The position numbers and the translations under genes were made by a program. Source: Cranoglanis bouderius (taxonomy: Eukaryota > Chordata > Actinopteri > Siluriformes > Cranoglanididae). From it: DNA of 64,000 nucleotides. A model generated the notes under the pieces. That model made no database searches. It was not told the DNA's origin and saw only the letters and a list, made by a program, of their open reading frames with translations. Positions 34,109 to 46,300 of this stretch are shown piece after piece. The stretch spans positions 12,588,501-12,652,500 of the forward strand of contig CM042555.1 in NCBI GenBank assembly GCA_023630585.1. The letters run 5' to 3'. Position 1 is the stretch's first letter. The number at the start of each line of letters is the position of its first letter.

Positions 34109-34944
34109 GAAAAGTTATTATAGAAGGTTGGGCCAATTAGTTAGGTTATAGTTTAGGAAGTTTATTCTGGGTCCAGAAGAATTACACCTGATAAAATATG
34201 AAGCCAATAAGTAGTCTACAATCTAAAAAAAAAATAATAATAAAAAATCGATGGAGGGCAAAAAATAAAGGCTTATCTATTAAATATTACGGCACGGGTC
34301 TAATTGGATCAGTGTTCAATTTTGCATCATAATGAATGTAAACTTTTCATTTATTTATGAACTTATAAACTCGCGAATTTACTCGATCCGTTATTTTTTG
34401 CCAAGCCAACTCTCTGTCCTTTGCCGTACAGCAGTGTTACTTTTGTTGTTGTTATAATTGGCATATATTCCTCATAAGCATGCATTAAAACCTCAAATTT
34501 TGCTTTGCTGAAGTATGCGGCTCACTTTTTCGGCGATCCATCGACAATGTCTTTATGCACTCACCGTGCACGCGCGTTAACTCTGAGTTACCAACTGGAG
34601 GTTGATCAAACTAACTCTTCTCAGGTGTTTTGGAACAGACATACCCTGAGTAAGCAAGGTTTGAGTTAATCAACCGAGAGTTCGGGGTTTAGCTGACGGT
34701 AAGTTAACCCTGCTTTCTGGAATACCCCCCAGGTGTGATAAATATGACAGACACGTGTGCTTTCTGTTTAGTGCACCATGGAGATATTTTTGGTGAACCT
34801 ACTAATAGGGAAAGAAGAGAGGAGTGCACAAACTTTCAGCAGTGACTCAAGGCTCTTAATGTTAATTTTAACCAGACACACACCAGCTCACTTTCTCTTT
34901 TCTATACACAGACTTATATTTGCACACAAGTAAATGTTTAAATA

Positions 34945-36440
34945 CAATGCCCTCCACTAATATTGGCACCCTTGGTAAATATGAGCAATGAAGGCTGTGA
35001 AAAATTGTCTTTATTGTTTAACCTTTTGATCTTTTGTTAAAAAAATTTCAAAAATACTCTGCTGTCATGGATATCAAACAATTGCAAACACAACACAGGT
35101 TTATTAAAAAAAACTTTGTGTGCAACAATTACTGGATCCCTATGAATTCATATGAGAAAAATATATTGGAAGTATATTCCCATTGATATTTTACATTTAC
35201 ATTGCATGACTAGGAACAGGAAATTGTTCAACTATGACTTCCTGTTTCACAGGGATATAAATACGAGGTAACACATAGGCCAAATTCCCTTAGTCATTCA
35301 TAACAATGGGTAAGACCAAGGAATATAACTGTGATGTGCGACAAAAGGTTGTTGATCTTCACAAAATGGGAAGTGGCTATAAGAAAATAGCACAAGCATT
35401 GAAAATGCCCATTTCCACCATCAGGGCAATAATTAAGAAGTTCCAGTCAACTGGAAATGTTATGAATCAACCTGGAATTGGACGTGTGTCTATATTGCCT
35501 CAACGCACTGTGAAGAGGATGGTTCGAGTGGCCAAAAAATCTCCAAGGATCACAGATGGAGAATTGCAGAAGTTAGTTGCGTCACCTACATCACCACAAG
35601 TTGTTTGGAAGGGTTTCAAGAAAAAGAGCCTCGACTCTAATCCAAAAACAAACTTCAGTTTGCCAGACACTACTGGAACGTCAAATGGGACCGGGTTCTA
35701 TGGTCAGATGAAACCAAAATAGAGCTTTTTGGTAATAAACACCAGAGATGGTTTTGGTGCACATAGAGAGGTAGCCATATGGAAAAGTACCTCATGCCCA
35801 CGGTTAAATATGGTGGTGGCTCTTTAATGTTCTGGGGCTGTTTTTCTGCCAGAGGACCTGGACATTTTGTTAGGATACATGGCATCATGGACTCTATCAA
35901 ATATCAACAGATATTAAATGAAAAACTGACTGCCTCTGCCAGAAAGCTTAAAATTGGCCGTGGTTGGATCTTCCAGCAGGACAATGATCCAAAACATACA
36001 TCAAAATCAACACAAAAATGGTTTACTGACCACAAAATCAAGGTCCTGCCATGGCCATCCCAGTCCCCTGACTTGAAACCCATAGAAAATCTGTGGGGTG
36101 AACTGAAGATGAGTGTCCACCAGCATGGACCTCGAAATTTGAAGGATCTGGAGAGATTCTGTATGGAGGAATGGTCTCAGATCCCTTGCCAGGTATTCTC
36201 CAACCTCATCAGGCTTTATAGGAGAAGACTCAGAGCTGTTATCTTGGCAAAGGGAGGTAGCACAAATTGACTAAAAGGGTGCCAATAATTGTTGCACACC
36301 TATATGTGCATTAAAATGTTTTTGGAGTATTTTTGTGAATTTTTTTAACAAAAGATCAAAAGGTTAAACAATAAAAACAATTTTTCACAGCCTGCTTTGC
36401 TCATATTTACCAAGGATGCCAATATTAGCAGAGGGCACTG
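34945..36440 (+). mobile_element. Tc1-like element, near full length, inactive
   Basis: About 1496 bases between TA sites, with inverted ends CAATGCCCTCCACTAATATT (left) and AATATTAGCAGAGGGCACTG (right). The plus-strand transposase keeps the helix-turn-helix start (MGKTKEYNCDVRQKVVDLHK, from 35306), WSDETKIELFG at about 35701, QQDNDPKHT at about 35970 and PIENLWGELK near 36080. All three catalytic positions are therefore present, but a frameshift lies between 35560 and 35700 and a TAG stop at 35764-35766. Confidence 0.93.
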
Positions 36441-37824
36441 TATATACAACTTTACAGTGTGTGAGCTGGAGTGTGTGCACGTGCGCCAGGACCTTTAAAA
36501 CGTGGCACTACTGTTTTGTTTTGTGCAAAAGTTTGCACACCCTTTGTATAAAATAAAGCTGGCAAGGAAATGTATAAACCTACAAGATATTTAGTGTGTT
36601 AGGTTTTTACACATGTTCCTAAAATGATTGAATAGTGAATGTTGAAGATATTACTAGTGGAAAAGTGATTTAAATTGTTGTTGTTGTAGCATACACTCAC
36701 ATCCCCCCCCCCCCCCCCCCCCGCCTTTTTAAAAAAATATATTGTAAAATAGATGTATATTTCCTTGTTTCCCTACCAACTGAAACAGTTGTGGTGTAAA
36801 CATTTACACTATATTGTTACATATATTGTCTGCAAATATTATACTATAATTTAGACTACATTGCTCATAAACCGATAAACTGGGTGACTGAATAACTGGA
36901 CATAGTAAGGTTTACGGCAGACCACTGTTTATTGTATAAACCACTGAAAATCAAAGTGTTCACGAAAATGTCTTGTGTATTGTGGTCCAGTGGTGCCACC
37001 AACTGGAAACTTAAAGATTTACAAAACATTCAAAACCTGGTACAAAACTATGTCACTTTGACCTTTTCCTCTTGCCATCTTTATTCAAAATCAAGGTCAA
37101 CTGGGCCTGCTCAGCATTTCCATACATGCCACAGAGCATAGTAGGATGTTGTGGATCGTAGAAGGTGACAAAAGTATTTGAATTAATTTTGTACATTTGA
37201 ATCATATGCACATCACATTAAATAAAATGTAATTTGTATTTAATGTATTTAATACATGTATGTATTAAATGTATTTAATACATTTACACCAATGTTTTTT
37301 TTCTTCTTGGTTTTGAAAACATATGGGTTAGAGATTACAATAAAATAAGGACCTTAAATGCAAATTTAAATAATCAAATCTCAGAAATTTAGTAAATTAG
37401 GCCAAAGTTGAAGCCTCTGGGATTCCCAGGGAAAAGTAGATGCTTTCAGAGTGGTTTAAGTATTAAAGTTGTCCGCCATGCTAGTGTCCATGAACTGACG
37501 TGAACCGTAATTACATAAGTGCTTTTAAAGGCATTGTGCTCCAGTGAAATAGATTCATATTAAATTCCTGTTAAGCAACTAACCTATTAATTGTTTCAAC
37601 AATCAATCTAACGGGACACACCTGTCAGTCACATGTTCCAATATTTTTGATCATATCTTTTGTTTGGGTGGGTTCAAACAAAAGATGCCATCTTCTAAGT
37701 TGTTTAGCACATCAACATGTAAATATCAGGAAATGAAAGCTGAAATTTTGATCTATTATCTCATATCCACCTTGTGATCTGAAACCCAAATGTCTTCAAT
37801 GTATGGCAAAAAGCAAAACACACA
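36441..37824. other. Intergenic DNA, nothing recognised
   Basis: Includes a run of about 20 cytosines at 36703-36722, a GTATTTAATACATTTA-type AT tract near 37230-37290, and a piece at 36525 (GTGCAAAAGTTTGCACACCC) resembling a transposon end. Confidence 0.4.
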
Positions 37825-38405
37825 CACCAATCAGCCATAACATTACAACCACTGACAGGTGATGTGAATAACATTGATTATCTCGTTACAGTGGCACCTG
37901 TCAAGGGGTGGTATATATTAGGCAGCAAATAAACAGTCAGTTCTCGAAGCTGATGTGTTGGAAGCAGGAAAAGTGGGCAAGCATAAGGATCGGAGTTACT
38001 TTGACCAGGACTAAATTGCGATGGCTAGACGACTGGGTAAGAGACTTCCGGTATGAAGTGGTTAGTACCTACCAGAAGTGGTCCAAGGAAGGACAACCAG
38101 TGAACCTGTGACAGGGTCATGGGCACCCAAGGCTCATTGATGTGCGTGGGGAGCGAAGGCTCCGATCCTACAGAAGAGCTACTGTAGCACAAATTGCTGA
38201 AAACGTTCATGCTGGCTCTGATAGAAAGGTGTCAGAACACACAGTGCATTGCAGCTTGCTGTGTATTGGGCGGCGTAGCCACAGATCGGTCAGAGTGCCC
38301 ATGCTGACCCCTGTCCACCGCCGAAAGCACCTACAATGGGCACGGGGGCATCATAACTGGACGTTCAATGGAAGAAGGTGGCCTGGTCTGATGAATCACA
38401 TTTGC
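37825..38405 (+). mobile_element. Tc1/mariner element, 5' half only
   Basis: Same family as 5084-5879, in plus orientation. Left end CCAATCAGCCATAACATTAC, then ACAGGTGATGTGAATAACAT and a decayed transposase reading through GSDRKVSEHTVHCSLL and VPMLTPVHRRKHLQWARGHH. It breaks off just after GGTGGCCTGGTCTGATGAAT, that is, at the first catalytic Asp; no right end follows. Confidence 0.85.
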
Positions 38406-39245
38406 AAATGCAGTGGTAAAAACAGTTAATCTGCCTAAAACCTTGCTAGGAAATTGTGCTTTCCTCACTATTAGATCAGGTTTTTTTTGGAGTGTTACAA
38501 AATCCTAGTGAAACAGACATTCATTTTGTAATCAGATATGGACTGTCAGCATCACTGGTCACAAAATCAAATCAAAACACTTACAACTCTGTATAGGTTT
38601 AAGTATTAACATGTTTAAAAGACAGAATAAAAATAGATCACCAATGTTAGCATGAACAGAGATCAGTGGAGTGAAGAGATGATGACGAGACTCGTGTTTA
38701 ATGCAGGGAGTGATTTTTACTCACGTGATGAAACAGAGACTGATACTGGATGATGCTGACAATCAAAGAAAGAACTCCTTGCCTGTTGTGAACTTATAAT
38801 TCTTTAAAATATGTCAGTAATGTTTTTTCCATTACTAAAATAAGGTATAAATGTTGACATGATAATAGACATGACGGAGCTAGGAGGGACTTCATCCAAT
38901 CATCAAATCTCTTTCACTTTTGGGGGTAAGAAGAATTCTCTTCTGCTAGAATAGAATAGAAAATGCTAGATCTTTATATATGGTTGCGAAACATGCAAAA
39001 TGAAACAGATCTCAGTTCAGGAATACATGTAGTTATGAGAACTATATATAGTTAAAAAAATAAAATAAATAAAAATCCGTGTGAAGGGTTTTCCCTGGCC
39101 ACCAAACACATGGTGTATATATTCCAGCTCTGATATCCAAAAAGAAACAGGAGAGTGGCATCATTAGTTTCACTCATATATTTCTGCTGCCAACTGCTGG
39201 ACTTTAAAAGTAGCAAGAAATCACAGACAACAATCATATTTCAAA
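38406..39245. other. Intergenic DNA, nothing recognised
   Basis: AT-rich, without a supported gene or element. Confidence 0.4.
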
Positions 39246-39247
39246 AA

Positions 39248-39253
39248 TTTATT
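39248..39253 (-). terminator. Candidate distal poly(A) signal of ankrd11
   Basis: AATAAA on the minus strand at the left border of the transposon-free block after ankrd11. Proposed as a distal cleavage signal; unproven. Confidence 0.3.
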
Positions 39254-39762
39254 TACGAACATAATCTCTGAGGAACAACAGCAGTTCTCGCGCTCTCTGT
39301 ACATGCAACTGTAGAAAATAACAATTTTGAATTTTTTACTCCATTAATTTTTTTTTTTTTTTTTTTCTTTTTTTTTAGTTTCTCGCGTTTGAATTGCAGG
39401 ATATCGACACAGCTAGAGGTGAAAGTACTGGGTCTCTGACAGCACTGACGATAGCATCGACAAACCCCTCCCTCCCATAGCTGCTCCAACAATATGTACA
39501 CAATTCAACTACATTGTACAAAAGGAAAATAAAAAGAAAAGGAAAAAAATAAGGGACTTTATTACATCACCTGCAGCGTCTCATTGCTGTTAGAACCCCA
39601 CATTCTACGCAAGATCAGACTAGTACAAAGAGAAGGGTGCAAAAGGTCCTGGGAGATTATATACAGCTTTATGTACAACGTCTCGGTTCTTTAGTCATTA
39701 CAAGAGGAAAATTTACACAGCAGAGACCTCCAACTCAAACATACCACAGGTGTCAGGAGGGG

Positions 39763-39790
39763 AAAAAAAAAAAAAAAAAAAAAAAAAAAA
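39763..39790. repeat. Poly(A) run
   Basis: 28 adenines on the plus strand (poly-U in an ankrd11 transcript), one of several A/T homopolymers in this block; another is at 41238-41266. Confidence 0.95.
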
Positions 39791-40250
39791 GATAATAAAT
39801 AGGTTGTTTCTCACCATTTAAGAATAGCTCTACATGCTTTATGAATCATTTTCCAAGAAACATCTACTGTCAGATTTATGCATATTGAAAAGGATTTAAA
39901 AAAACAAAAAACAAAAAAAAACTTAAATAAAGGCTTGAAATTGTGACCTGTTAGCGTGTAAACGTGTGAGGTTAAAGAAGATACCCGGGTGAACTCAAAT
40001 CACAGAGGTAATTATGTGTTATGGAGGTCAGTGGGAGGAAGTGCTTCACTCGGAGAAAGGAAATTCAGTTTCTAGGATAACAATTTGCGAAAGCATTACG
40101 GAAAAGGGGTGGATTCAGGAGACAAGCTGATGACCACGATACAGAACTGCTACATAAACCCACATCACAATTTCAAGCCTTCTGTTGAACAGATTCAAAG
40201 AACGGCAGAAGGAATTAAGAGTAGGGCTTTAACAACTCAAGACAAAACTG

Positions 40251-40252
<2 letters not shown>

Positions 40253-40280
<28 letters not shown>
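40253..40280. repeat. (CA)n microsatellite
   Basis: About 28 bases of CA in the ankrd11 3' flank. Confidence 0.9.
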
Positions 40281-40283
<3 letters not shown>

Positions 40284-41231
40284 GCGTCTGTAAACAATAG
40301 TGAGATTTGCAGGGACAGTAATGGGATACATTCTGCTTTTTAAACCATATGGATAAACATGTCACTGTGTTGAGAGGGGAAGAAAACACACACTCGCGCG
40401 CACACACTCAACATCAAGCATATTTGGTTTGAAATTTTTTTTTTTTTTTTTTTTTTTTGCCAAATTAATGTCATATGACAAAAGTTAATAAAGGAGCACT
40501 AAAATTCAACCGGTTTAAATGGAAACCTTTTCATACATGCCCTGTATGTCAAATAAACAATGAATGCACGTACAAAAACTGCTTCATGTGGTATTTTAAC
40601 ATACGTATACACACACACACACAATCACACATGGGGGGGGGAACAACAAAAAACAAACAAACCCACAAACACAAGCCTGGATGATTGAGCAAATGTCACA
40701 CAACCTCACACTGAAGTACAGGCAGCTACGATGAATGATAAAATATCAAAAACACGTTTTTTAAAATCAGGATTCAGAATAAAACAAAACAAGACAAACC
40801 CACAACACAATCCCTAGTAATTATGAAAGTTCCATTATAAAACAGGACGATTTAAAACAATGCTTTTGCACTAGTCTCCTCCGTCAATGCGGCTATTCAA
40901 ATGCTGTATGATTGTGCTTTGAAGATGAATTAAACGGCAAAGAAAAACTTAATGGGTAAAATCTGTAATGTGCACTACAATGAGGGGCAAACGTGGGGGG
41001 CATTCACGAGGACAGTAACTATGGAAACAGTCCAAGAGCCCACAAAAAAATGGAGTGTAACCAATTTAAAAAAAAAAAAAAAAAAATGTATGAACTTACA
41101 TGTCCACATCATCAAAATGCCTAACACTAAGGGCCCTTTCGAAATTTCTGGAGAAAAGAATCCTTCACAACAGAGTTGGAGAAAAGCTATATCAATCACT
41201 AATGTATTCTGGTGCCATTCCTTTAGATTGC

Positions 41232-41268
<37 letters not shown>

Positions 41269-42792
41269 AACGATCGCTTGTGACCCTTGAACTACACAAA
41301 GAGCTACTCATCACCACCAAGAAAATAAAACTTTGCAGTTGTGTCAATGATGATACGTGCTAGAAAAGAAGGGATGAGGTGAAAATAAAACACTAATAAT
41401 TATGGATCCTCCGTGTTAGATGTAATATATATAGCAGTGTATTGGATTGTTTAAAGGATGTTTCTATATTTGTCAAGAACCAGGTTATATCGGATCGGCA
41501 CGCTGCTGCTGCTGCTGATGTTCCTAGCTATAACGTGTGCAGCTTTAAATGAAATCAGAAAATGTTAACTGTAAAAAGGCATTTTCTTGGTTTATATTTT
41601 TTCTGTTCTTTTTTTTTTCTTTTTTTTTAAGATACATACTTATGTATTAAAGCAATGAATAATATACCTCTACTATTATTTAAATAATCCATAATCACTC
41701 TGCTACATCTGGGAACTATGTTTGTGGCCCTGACAGTTTCATTCTGAGGGATTATGTATAGTCTGATGACGGCAGACACACACTCTGACCGACCTTGGAC
41801 AGAACCTTAAAGACCTGTACACACGAGTCCTTAAAATACTGACGATGTGTACACATTTTGGCCCGAGGGTAAGGGGTGGGGGAAGTGCTGCCCAAAAGTG
41901 AACTGTACATACAAAGATAATTTTATTCATTTATTTTTTACACTTAACTGTGTGATGTTACAGTACATAAGTTATTTACAACTGTGCAGTAATGGGTGGC
42001 AAAATAAATTATCTAGAAGGCAGCGAGAATACATTGGTTAACGAATATAAAAACTGTACATCATTTACGGAATACAATATTTTTTTTTCTTTTTTTGTTG
42101 TTTTTTTTTCTCCATTAAACTAACATTGGCTCTGTAGTGTTTCAAGTCACGTCCTCAGAAAGGGAACAATGAAATGCCCGTGTAAAGAAAGACCGGAAAA
42201 AAAAGGAAAAAAAAAAAAAAAAACTCCACTAAAACATCATTTGTAAAAGTCTTTGCCTCTTGGTTTGCAACACTGCATTTCTCAAGTTGTCCTCCGTCTC
42301 CTTCTCTTTCTGCAGATGTTTGCAGAGTGCTAGCACGACAGGCCTGGCTTTTGCAGTGGACCATCAGAGGCTGTATGAACCTGCACTGCTCCTTTTTCCC
42401 CTTCGCCTGAGGACACCCTGGGTCTCACGATGTCTGAGGTGGGATGTCCTGGTGCTGAAGGATTATCTGCCTCACTCTGGCACTGAGCCTCACCACACTG
42501 CCCTGCTCTGGGCGCTGTGGGCTGTGGGAGCCATGCTCTCCTCTGCTGTGGTCATGAGAGATCCGAGTCCAGCAGCATGTTGTCCCGCTGTAGCTGTGGA
42601 TGTTTCAGCGTTCATCTTGCACCTTATGGCCTTATATGTCTTTTGTTTTTTCTTTAATATGTGGCTGCACCTCGAAGTGTTGGACCATGTTATTTCTGTT
42701 CAGCACACTCGAGAACACCATTGGTGCCTTCCGTCCCTGTTCCTGAAGGACGAAGCTGGAGGAGCCTGTCTCATCCCTCCCCTTTGTTGCAA

Positions 42793-42798
42793 TTTATT
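42793..42798 (-). terminator. Candidate proximal poly(A) signal of ankrd11
   Basis: AATAAA on the minus strand about 380 bases downstream of the ankrd11 stop codon. A match by position and sequence only. Confidence 0.35.
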
Positions 42799-43175
42799 TT
42801 AAAGGGGATCAAAAATAAAGAAAAATAATTTTCATTTCCCCATTTATTTTCACCCAAATCAACTGGCAGAAGAGGGTGGGCTAACTTTAAAGCAAAACAG
42901 TGTTGCTTCTTAAATTCCAAACAAAAGCATAAAAACTTTTAAGGATGAAAGTGCAAGTTGTGTTTTCCCCCGGTAAAAAGACGCTACCTCTTCTGACGGA
43001 AGGGGAGCATTTAGTTTTTATTTCTTTTACCTTCTTCGATATAATATATACGTATATACTCTTCTCAAAGAAATCTTCTTTTCAAACCGGCTAGCCCTTA
43101 CCGAACTTGCTGTCTGATGTCTCTTTGAAAAATTATGATTTTAGACCGCACTCTCTGCATCTCCGTGTGTTCATG

Positions 43176-43361
43176 TCATGCAGGCAACAGTACAAAGTCG
43201 TCGTTGACGTCGACCATTGGCACGTAAAAGGAGGGAACCTCATTGACGCACAGAGATTTGTGTCCAGCAGGGTCCAGCTCCTGCACCTTGAGTTGCCACT
43301 CCATCCTCTGCACTGCGTTGAGAGCTGCAGCCTCATGCTGCTGCCGCATCAGCAAGCACGT
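43176..43361 (-). CDS. ankrd11: ankrd11 last coding exon
   Basis: Encodes TCLLMRQQHEAAALNAVQRM through VPMVDVNDDFVLLPA and a TGA stop. Essentially identical in pattern to the mammalian C-terminus, which supports strong constraint. Acceptor CATAG. Confidence 0.94.
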   Translation of the reverse strand, partial: TCLLMRQQHEAAALNAVQRMEWQLKVQELDPAGHKSLCVNEVPSFYVPMVDVNDDFVLLPA

Positions 43362-46300
43362 CTATGGGATCAGGAGCGTAATGTTAATAAGAAACAATGA
43401 TGCAGAAGCACTAGGATTAATGGCCAGTTCCACCAAAATATTATCTACCTCTAGAAATTGTATAATAGTATAATCAGTTAGCATCATGCTGTGTTACACT
43501 AGGTGCACTCAGTTACATTTTTGGTCAAGTTATAAATGTTCTTTCAGTTTCGTATCAACACATATTGGATAAGAATTTCACCAAAGATGAACATCGGTGA
43601 GATCCTCACCTTCATGCGGTCATATTTATCGTCCACGTCTTGAATCCAAGAGATAAACTGCCGGGCGTTAAAGCGATCTCTCACAGATTTGTTTTCATCC
43701 CCCTGTTAAAACACATCAATACATCAACATTTACCAAATTATTCTACATACCTGGAACTATTAGCATTGAGATATAAGATGGTTCATGACAAGAGGAAAG
43801 GTATTTCACCTGGTTCTCTGATGGCATATTGTAAACCTCTGAATCCAGAAGCATGGTGCAAGCACTAAACGGGACAGCCTGATTAGCAATAGTTCTGGCC
43901 GCTCTGCAGTGAACTCGCAGGACCTCTTGTTCACAGGACACAATCAGCTTTTCCTATAGGAAAGGAAAATAATATTTAGAGAAATGCATAAGGCCACTCT
44001 AGACTCTCTGACCCTTGAGACAACTTTTGATTAAGGTGGTACATACAGTGGGGGGGGAAAAGTATTTGATCCCCTGCTGATTTTGTACGTTTGCCCACTG
44101 AAAGAAATGATCAGTCTATAATTTTAATGGTAGGTGTATTTTAACAGTGAGAGACAGAATAACAACAAAAAAATCCAGAAAAACGCATTTCAAAAAAAGT
44201 TATAAATTAATTTGCATTTTAATGAGTGAAATAAGTATTTGATCCCCTATCAATCAGCAAGATTTCTGGCTCCCAGGTGTCTTTTACACAGGTAACGAGC
44301 TGAGATTAGGAGCACTCTCTTAAAGGGAGTACTCCTAATCTCAGTTTGTTACCTGTAAAAAGACACCTGTCCACAGAAGCAATCGATCAATCAGATTCCA
44401 AACTCTCCACCATGGCCAAGACCAAAGAGCTGTCCAAGGATGTCAGGGACAAGATTGTAGATCTACACAAGGCTGGAATGGGCTACAAGACCATCGCCAA
44501 GCAGCTTGGTGAGAAGGTGACAACAGTTGGTGTGATTATTCACAAATGGAAGAAAATGTCAGTCTCCCTCGGTCTGGGGTTCCACACAAGATCTCACCTC
44601 GTGGAGTTTCAATGATTATGAGAACGGTGAGGAATCAGCCCAGAACTACACGGGAGGATCTTGTTAATGATCTCAAGGCAGCTGGGACCATAGTCACCAA
44701 GGAAACAATTGGTAACACAATACGCCGTGAAGGACTGAAATCCTACAGCACCCGCAAGGTCCCCCTGCTCAAGAAACACATGTACAGGCCCGTCTGAAGT
44801 TTGCCTGAATGATTCAGAGGAGAACTGGGTGAAAGTGTTGTGGTCAGGTGTGGTCAGATCTCTTTGGCATCAACTCAACTCGCCGTGTTTGGAGGAGGAG
44901 GAATGCTGCCTATGACCCCAAATTATAACACCATCCCCACCATCAAACATGGAGGTGGGAACATTATGCTTTGGGGGTGTTTTTCTGCCAAGGGGACAGG
45001 ACAAATGCACCGCATCAAAGGAACAATGGACGGGGCCATGTACCATCAAATCTTGGGTGAGAACCTCCTTCCCTCAGCCAGGGCATTGAAAATGACCTTA
45101 ATGACTTCGAGAGGATCTGCAAAGAGGAGTGGGACAAAATCCCTCCTGAGATGTGTGCAAACCTGATGGCCAACTACAAGAAACGTCTGACCTCTGTGAT
45201 TGTCAACAAGGGTTTTGCCACCAAGTACTAAGTCGAAAGGGTCAAATACTTATTTCCCTCATTAAAATGCAAATCAATTTATAACTTTTTTGAAATGCGT
45301 TTTTCTGGATTTTTTTGTTGTTATTCTGTCTCTCACTGTTAAAATACACCTACCATTAAAATTATAGACTGATCATTTCTTTGTCAGTGGGCAAACATAC
45401 AAAATCAGCAGGGGATCAAATACATTTTTCCCCCCACTGTACAACTTTCCAAAGTCACAGGAGCAATATTAGAGGAGTGCAAGATAAAATGAGGATTTTG
45501 ATTGTATTACACAATACTTGGAACAGTTGGCAAAAATGCACATTGCCGATGCAGGGTTTTTCTATTACACAGAGGCTTTAATCAAAAGGTTTTGTGCTGA
45601 GCAATCAAAGCACTAATTTTAACAGGATGACTGCCTGTTTCCTTCCACTGGATCCCTCAACTTGCTTTTGCAGTGCGTGGGTGATGGGAGTTGGTGCGTT
45701 TACCCGCTCGATGCTGTGCTGCAGTCGCAGTTTCCCCCTTACTGCCTCCTGCTGTCTGAAGAGCTCCTTCAAGGGCTCAGACAAAGATGGGGGTGGTGCA
45801 ATCTGCAGGGCATAAACAAAAATCTCTTTTGGTATCCAATTTGAAACGGCGGTTTCTTAATGGAACTATATGTTTATTATAAAGTTCTGCAAAAACAACA
45901 AAGGTTCTGTTATTTTGTAAAATAATGTCATTACCACTGGGATATGCAGTTTGCTCAGTGGTTTGCCATCTAGCAGATAGGAGCCTGTGTATGTGACATA
46001 TTCTGCATAGCACTGGGGAGCTTGTGGTGTTATATAGCAAAGAATTTTCCGCTTCTCTTCGATCTTTTTGCGGATCTGAAGGTACTCAAAGTAAGGGTTG
46101 GAGCGGTCGCTGTGGTATGGCTCAATTTCATCCAGCTTGATGGCATTGACTATAACTGCTAATGTCTGCTGTATCATCTCCCGTGTTTGCTGCATCGCTG
46201 TGTTGACAAGCTGAACCTGTACTTGTTGTGGGCCTGATTTCGGGAACTTCCTTTTGCGAGGATGCTGCGTCTGGCCATCTTCCTCCTCAGCGCGGCCTTT

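Larger units (their letters stand above)
32345..34730. mobile_element. PIF/Harbinger-type DNA transposon, decayed
   Basis: Inverted ends TATTCCAGAAAGCTGGTTA (left) and TTAACCCTGCTTTCTGGAATA (right), both bounded by G/C runs. Subterminal AACTCAACC/GAGTTACC-type words occur at both sides. The interior has a plus-strand HARBI1-like transposase start and a minus-strand Myb/SANT-like protein, the two genes typical of fish Harbinger elements. About 2.4 kb; most of the transposase catalytic part is deleted. The 3-base target duplication cannot be fixed because of the G runs. Confidence 0.75.
39246..43175 (-). other. ankrd11: Probable ankrd11 3' UTR and downstream flank
   Basis: Follows the ankrd11 stop and holds no recognisable transposon, unlike the DNA on either side. 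It is rich in A/T homopolymers. Minus-strand AATAAA hexamers occur about 380 bases after the stop (42793-42798) and again at the far edge (39248-39253), so a short or a nearly 3.9-kb 3' UTR are both possible. The extent is inference; transcript data would settle it. Confidence 0.4.
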
